A stretch of DNA of 64,000 bases from Cryobacterium sp. GrIS_2_6 (GTDB lineage: Bacteria > Actinomycetota > Actinomycetes > Actinomycetales > Microbacteriaceae), in contig NZ_JAXCHP010000001.1 in assembly GCF_035984545.1 (NCBI RefSeq), forward strand, positions 186,001 to 250,000. Direction: 5' to 3'. Below are positions 60,396 to 64,000 of the stretch, in pieces; position 1 is the first letter of the stretch; every line of letters starts with the position of its first letter. The notes below the pieces were generated by a model. It saw only the letters and a program-made list of their open reading frames with translations, was not told the DNA's origin and did not search any database. Position numbers and translations under genes: made by a program.

Positions 60396-61604
60396 ATGAG
60401 GATCCTGCACACGTCGGACTGGCACATCGGGCGCACGTTCCACACGCACTCGACCCTCGAGCACCTCCGGTCCGTGCTGGACGGGCTCGTCGACGTTGTC
60501 CGCGATCGTTCGATCGACGTGGTCGTCGTCGCCGGCGATGTGTTCGACTCGGCGATGCCCTCAGCGGACAGCTACACCCTCCTCGCGACGGCCCTTCGCG
60601 AGATTCGGAAGGCCGGCGCGCAGGTCATCATGACGAGCGGCAACCACGACTCGGCCACCCGGCTCGGGTTCCAGTCCGAATGGGCCGGCCTTGCCGGCAT
60701 CCATGTGATCACCCGGCCCGAGCAGGTCGCCTCGCCGGTCACTCTCACCGACGAGTACGGCCCCGTGCATTTCTACGGCATCCCCTTCCTCGAACCGGCC
60801 CTGGTCCGCCACCTCTATTCCACTCAAACGCGAGCCAACCAGGCGCGCCCAGACCAGGCGCTCAAGACCCACGAGCAGGTGCTCACCTTCGTCATGGACC
60901 AGATCCGGGCGGACCTCGCGGTCCGCGGCGGTCGCTCCGTCGTGCTCGCGCATTGCTTCGCGGCCGGCGTCGCGGCCACGCAGGAGGCGAGCGACGTCGA
61001 GCGGGACATCACCGCCGGCGGGCTCGACCTCGTGCCGGTCAGCGTGTTCGAGGGCCCGGACTACGTCGCACTCGGGCACATCCACGGGCGAGCCAGGCTC
61101 GAAGACCGGGTGCGCTACTCCGGCGCACCCCTGCACTACTCGTTCGCCGAGGCCGCCAAGCCCCGCGGTGCCTGGCAGGTCGACCTCGGCCCCGACCGTT
61201 CGGGGAAGGGTGCCGAGCTCGAGATCGAGTGGGTCGCCCTCCCGATTCCCCGAAGGCTCAGTGTGCTCACCGGCGAGCTCGAGGAACTCCTCACCGCCGA
61301 CAGGTTCGCAGCATTCGAAGGGGACTGGGTCTCGGCCGTGCTGACCGACCAGGTCAGGCCCCTCGACGGCATGCGGGCGCTCCAGAAGCGGTTCCCGCAC
61401 TGTGTCACGCTCGAACACCGACCGGCAGTCGTTGTGGATACCGGCGGCGAGAGTTACGCCGAACGGATCAACCGGCAGACCGATCCCGACATCATCGCCG
61501 GCTTCCTGAGCTTCGTGCGCAACGGTGTCGGGCAGACGGAGTTCGAGCGAGACCTCGTCGCCGAACTGCTCGCGGCCGGGGAACTGAAAGAAGTCACCCA
61601 GTGA
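60396..61604 (+). CDS. sbcD: exonuclease SbcCD subunit D (Mre11-like nuclease)
   Basis: A 402-residue metallophosphoesterase that forms the nuclease part of SbcCD, which opens DNA hairpins and processes double-strand breaks. Motifs are HTSDWHIG (Asp8, His10), VVAGDVFDS, TSGNHDSATR and the later LAHCFAAG and ALGHIHGRA. ATG 60396 starts the typical MRILHTSDWHIG. No good ribosome-binding site is seen. A TAGCGT at 60382-60387 lies where a -10 box would be for a leaderless transcript. The sbcC gene follows after 24 bases. Confidence 0.95.
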   Translation: MRILHTSDWHIGRTFHTHSTLEHLRSVLDGLVDVVRDRSIDVVVVAGDVFDSAMPSADSYTLLATALREIRKAGAQVIMTSGNHDSATRLGFQSEWAGLAGIHVITRPEQVASPVTLTDEYGPVHFYGIPFLEPALVRHLYSTQTRANQARPDQALKTHEQVLTFVMDQIRADLAVRGGRSVVLAHCFAAGVAATQEASDVERDITAGGLDLVPVSVFEGPDYVALGHIHGRARLEDRVRYSGAPLHYSFAEAAKPRGAWQVDLGPDRSGKGAELEIEWVALPIPRRLSVLTGELEELLTADRFAAFEGDWVSAVLTDQVRPLDGMRALQKRFPHCVTLEHRPAVVVDTGGESYAERINRQTDPDIIAGFLSFVRNGVGQTEFERDLVAELLAAGELKEVTQ

Positions 61605-61628
61605 GCACCAGGAAAACGAGGAGTACGA

Positions 61629-64000
61629 CGTGAAGATCAAGCGCCTGCGTCTCGCCGGGTTCGGCCCGTTCAAGAACGAGCAGGTCGTCGACTTCGAGCG
61701 CTTCGACGACGATGGTATCTTCCTGATCACCGGCAAGACCGGCGCGGGCAAGTCCAGCATCCTCGACGCGGTCTGCTTCGCCCTCTATGGCAGTGTTCCG
61801 CGCTATGAGGGCACGGAATCGCAGTTGCGCAGCGACCACTGCGAACCAGACGATCCCACCTTCGTCGAGCTCGAATTCGGCCTGAACGGCAACGACTACC
61901 GCATCTTCCGCACTCCCAAGTACCTCAAGGCCAAGAAGCGGGGCATCGGCACCACCGTGTCCGCACCGGATGCCCGGCTCGAGGTCCGCGAGGCCGCCGC
62001 GGTCGCCGACACGGCTGCCGGCGCAGTCGACGGCTGGCGGGGTCTCGCCGCACGACCCGTCGATGTCGGGAACGAGCTCTCCCGCATCCTGCCGCTCAAA
62101 CAGGACCAGTTCCTGCAGGTGATCCTGCTCGCACAGAACCGGTTTCAAAGGTTCCTGCTCGCCAAGACCGACGACCGTCGCGAAGTCCTGCGCACCCTCT
62201 TCGGCACCAGCAGGTTCCAGAGCCTCGAGACAGAACTCATCACGCGTCGCAAGGCCCTCGACGACGAACTCACCGGCGTGCGCGTACGGCTCGACACTCT
62301 CGCCGCATCCGCCGTCCGGCACGTGCCCGCAGGCACCGAGCCCGGCACCGCAACACCGGACCTGGCCTGGTTCGGGGCGGCCACCGCCGGACTCGAGCAC
62401 GCACTCGCCGTCGCTGTGGCCGCGGCTGCCCGTGCGGACGCCGCACTGGTCGACGCGACGGCCAGGCTGCGCGCCCAGGAAGAGGTGCGCGCCCGCCAGG
62501 ACCGCCGGGACGCCGCAGCGGCCACCCTGGCCGTGCTCGACGAGCGCAGCGCCGTTGTCGACGCCGACCGTGACGACCTCGCCGCCGCACACCGCGCTGC
62601 GCGGGTGTGGCCCCAGATCGAAGCCGAGTCCGGTGCGCTCGCCGCGGCCCTCGACGCGGCGCGGACGGAGGTGGCGGCGCGGGAAAACTGGATTACGGTC
62701 CACGGTTCCGACGTCGAGGACCAGAACGGCGACGACGACCAGGATGCCGTCCCACTCTCTGCCACCATCGACCTGCTCCTCGAACAGCTCGGGTCCCTGA
62801 ACGACGTCCTCGCGGCCGAGGAAGAACTGCCGGCCCTCGATGCGGAGTCCGGGTCCGCCGCGGCAGGGCTCGCCGAGATCCAGGCCACGCTCGACGGGCT
62901 GCAGGCACGGATCGACGCAGCGCCCGCCCTGCTCGACGACCTCGACCGGGACCTTGCCGCGCTCGCTCGCGACTCCGCCCGCGGACCGGAAGCCGTCGCC
63001 GCGCTCGCCCGCGCGGTCGCCGCGGAAACCGCAGCCGCAGAGGCTGCCGCACTCGAGGCGGACCTCGACGCCGCACGCCGCCGGCACGCGACCGCCGCCA
63101 CCGAGAACGCCGACGCCGCCGGACGCTACCGAGACCTCGTTGCCAAGCGGCTGGCAGACCACGCCGGCGAGCTCGCCGGCCGGCTCGTTTCCGGCGAACC
63201 GTGCGGGGTATGCGGTTCCACGCGGCATCCTCACCCCGCGGAGGCGCCCGGTGAGCCGGTCACCGAGGCCGACATCGAGGCCGCCCTCGCCGGCATGACC
63301 CGCGTCCAGGACGACCTCGAGCGCAGCAACGGCGAGGTCCTCACCCTGGGCGCGCGCGCTGCCGCCGCCCGTGCTTCCGCCGGCCCGGGAACAGGTGCCG
63401 ACCGCACGGCCTCGCGCGCCGCCGCGCTCACCGCACTCGAGAGTGCCCGCGCCGCGGCGGCACGGGAAACGGAACTCGGTGCCGAGCGGCTGCGGCTGCG
63501 CACCGAGCTCGACCACGCGCGGGAGACCCTCGCCGGGGTCCACTCCGGCAGGGACGATGCCGCGACCCGGCTCACCGAAATCCGCGGCCGCCGCATCGCG
63601 ATCGAGGAACGGGTGAATCGGCAATCGGCGGGCTACGCCTCCGTCACCGAGCGGGCGGAGAGCCTGCGCACCGAGCTCGAGGCGGCGCGCACCTTCGAGA
63701 CGGCCCGCGCCCTCAGCGGCGAACGGGATCGTGCCCTCGATGCCGCCTCTGCGGCCGTGGCCGAGCGGCTCACCGCCGAAGGCTTCGCCGAAGCAGCGGA
63801 GGTGGTCACCGCACGACTCGCGCCGGCCGAGATCGCGGCGAGGGAGACCGGCATCCGCGCCCACGACGATCAGCTCGCCGCGGTCCGCGCCGTGCTGGCC
63901 GAACCGGAGCTCGCCGACCTTCCCGATGCCGCGCTCGATCTCGAACCGACCAGGGCCGCCCAGGCCGCCGCAGCCGGGGCCAGGGACGAGGCGTTCGCCG
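61629..64000 (+). CDS. sbcC: exonuclease SbcCD subunit C (Rad50-like SMC ATPase), 3' end outside the window
   Basis: The first 790 codons of a large ATPase of the SMC/Rad50 family. From GTG 61629 (GAGGAG seven bases upstream) the protein begins VKIKRLRLAGFGPFKNEQ. Walker A GKTGAGKSS is at residues 35-43, and LPLKQDQFLQVILLAQNRFQRFL in order follows. A long coiled-coil arm leads to the zinc hook CGVCG with Cys525 and Cys528. The return coil runs to the window edge, and Walker B and the signature motif are outside. It forms the DNA-tethering and ATP-driven part of the complex with SbcD. Confidence 0.95.

Noticed and set aside
61594..63864. A 756-codon minus-strand frame opposite sbcC
   Set aside because: The plus strand carries the Walker A motif and zinc hook of SbcC without interruption; the minus frame is low-complexity Gly/Glu/Arg.
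1..64000. tRNA, rRNA, insertion sequences, prophage or integrase genes
   Set aside because: None was recognised on either strand; the frames in accessory-looking parts do not encode transposases, integrases or phage structural proteins.

Overview
The window is high-GC (roughly two thirds G+C) chromosomal DNA of an actinobacterium. The gene families, the frequent GTG and TTG starts, the recurrent gcatcc/ggatgc-rich codon runs and the product types (large NAD-glutamate dehydrogenase, GPH sugar symporter, LCP protein, TM0106-type nuclease-helicase) fit Microbacteriaceae, perhaps a Cryobacterium-like genus. The genus is an inference. I saw no rRNA, tRNA, CRISPR array, insertion sequence or prophage. 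The two ends cut a sugar-binding protein gene (left) and sbcC (right).

Layout. 1-3.6 kb: end of an ABC sugar-binding protein gene and a GH36 alpha-galactosidase. 3.6-9.1 kb: a secreted HNH/excalibur nuclease-like protein, a P-loop kinase translationally coupled to an HxlR regulator, a divergent DoxX protein, a quinone reductase, a decayed ORF and a secreted zinc metallopeptidase. 9.3-14.2 kb: NAD-glutamate dehydrogenase. 14.3-24.1 kb: a complete hexuronate catabolic locus made of an IclR regulator, a fused mutarotase-tagaturonate reductase, UxaC, a GPH symporter, UxaA, KdgK and Eda. Together these take glucuronate or galacturonate to pyruvate and glyceraldehyde-3-phosphate. Two matching inverted repeats in the control region are candidate IclR operators. 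24.2-33.4 kb: a mixed region with a histidine phosphatase, two paralogous secreted transglycosylase-like proteins with similar leaders, an LLM oxidoreductase, an EEP-family hydrolase, an orphan DarT-like ADP-ribosyltransferase, a MOSC protein and two decayed genes (a voltage-gated channel without its pore and an AMIN-like lipoprotein with two frameshifts).

33.4-50.4 kb: two tandem membrane GGDEF-EAL proteins (one with degenerate EAL residues), a flavodoxin, a SNF2 helicase, oligopeptidase B, a HAD phosphatase, a VOC protein, an LCP cell-wall ligase, a decayed TspO-like gene coupled to a DHA2 exporter, and a two-gene FHA operon. 50.6-54.2 kb: a RecB-like nuclease/helicase fusion. 54.3-60.2 kb: a one-direction fructose PTS cluster read fruR-fruK-fruA-ptsI-ptsH, with a strong candidate promoter/operator in front. 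60.4 kb to the end: sbcD and the first part of sbcC.

Several long imperfect palindromes lie between genes, mostly between convergent ones. One of them, with a core ATTCGACGGAG, occurs twice about 12.5 kb apart and looks like a small repeat family. Four genes carry internal deletions, fusions or frameshifts, so this segment shows ongoing gene decay.
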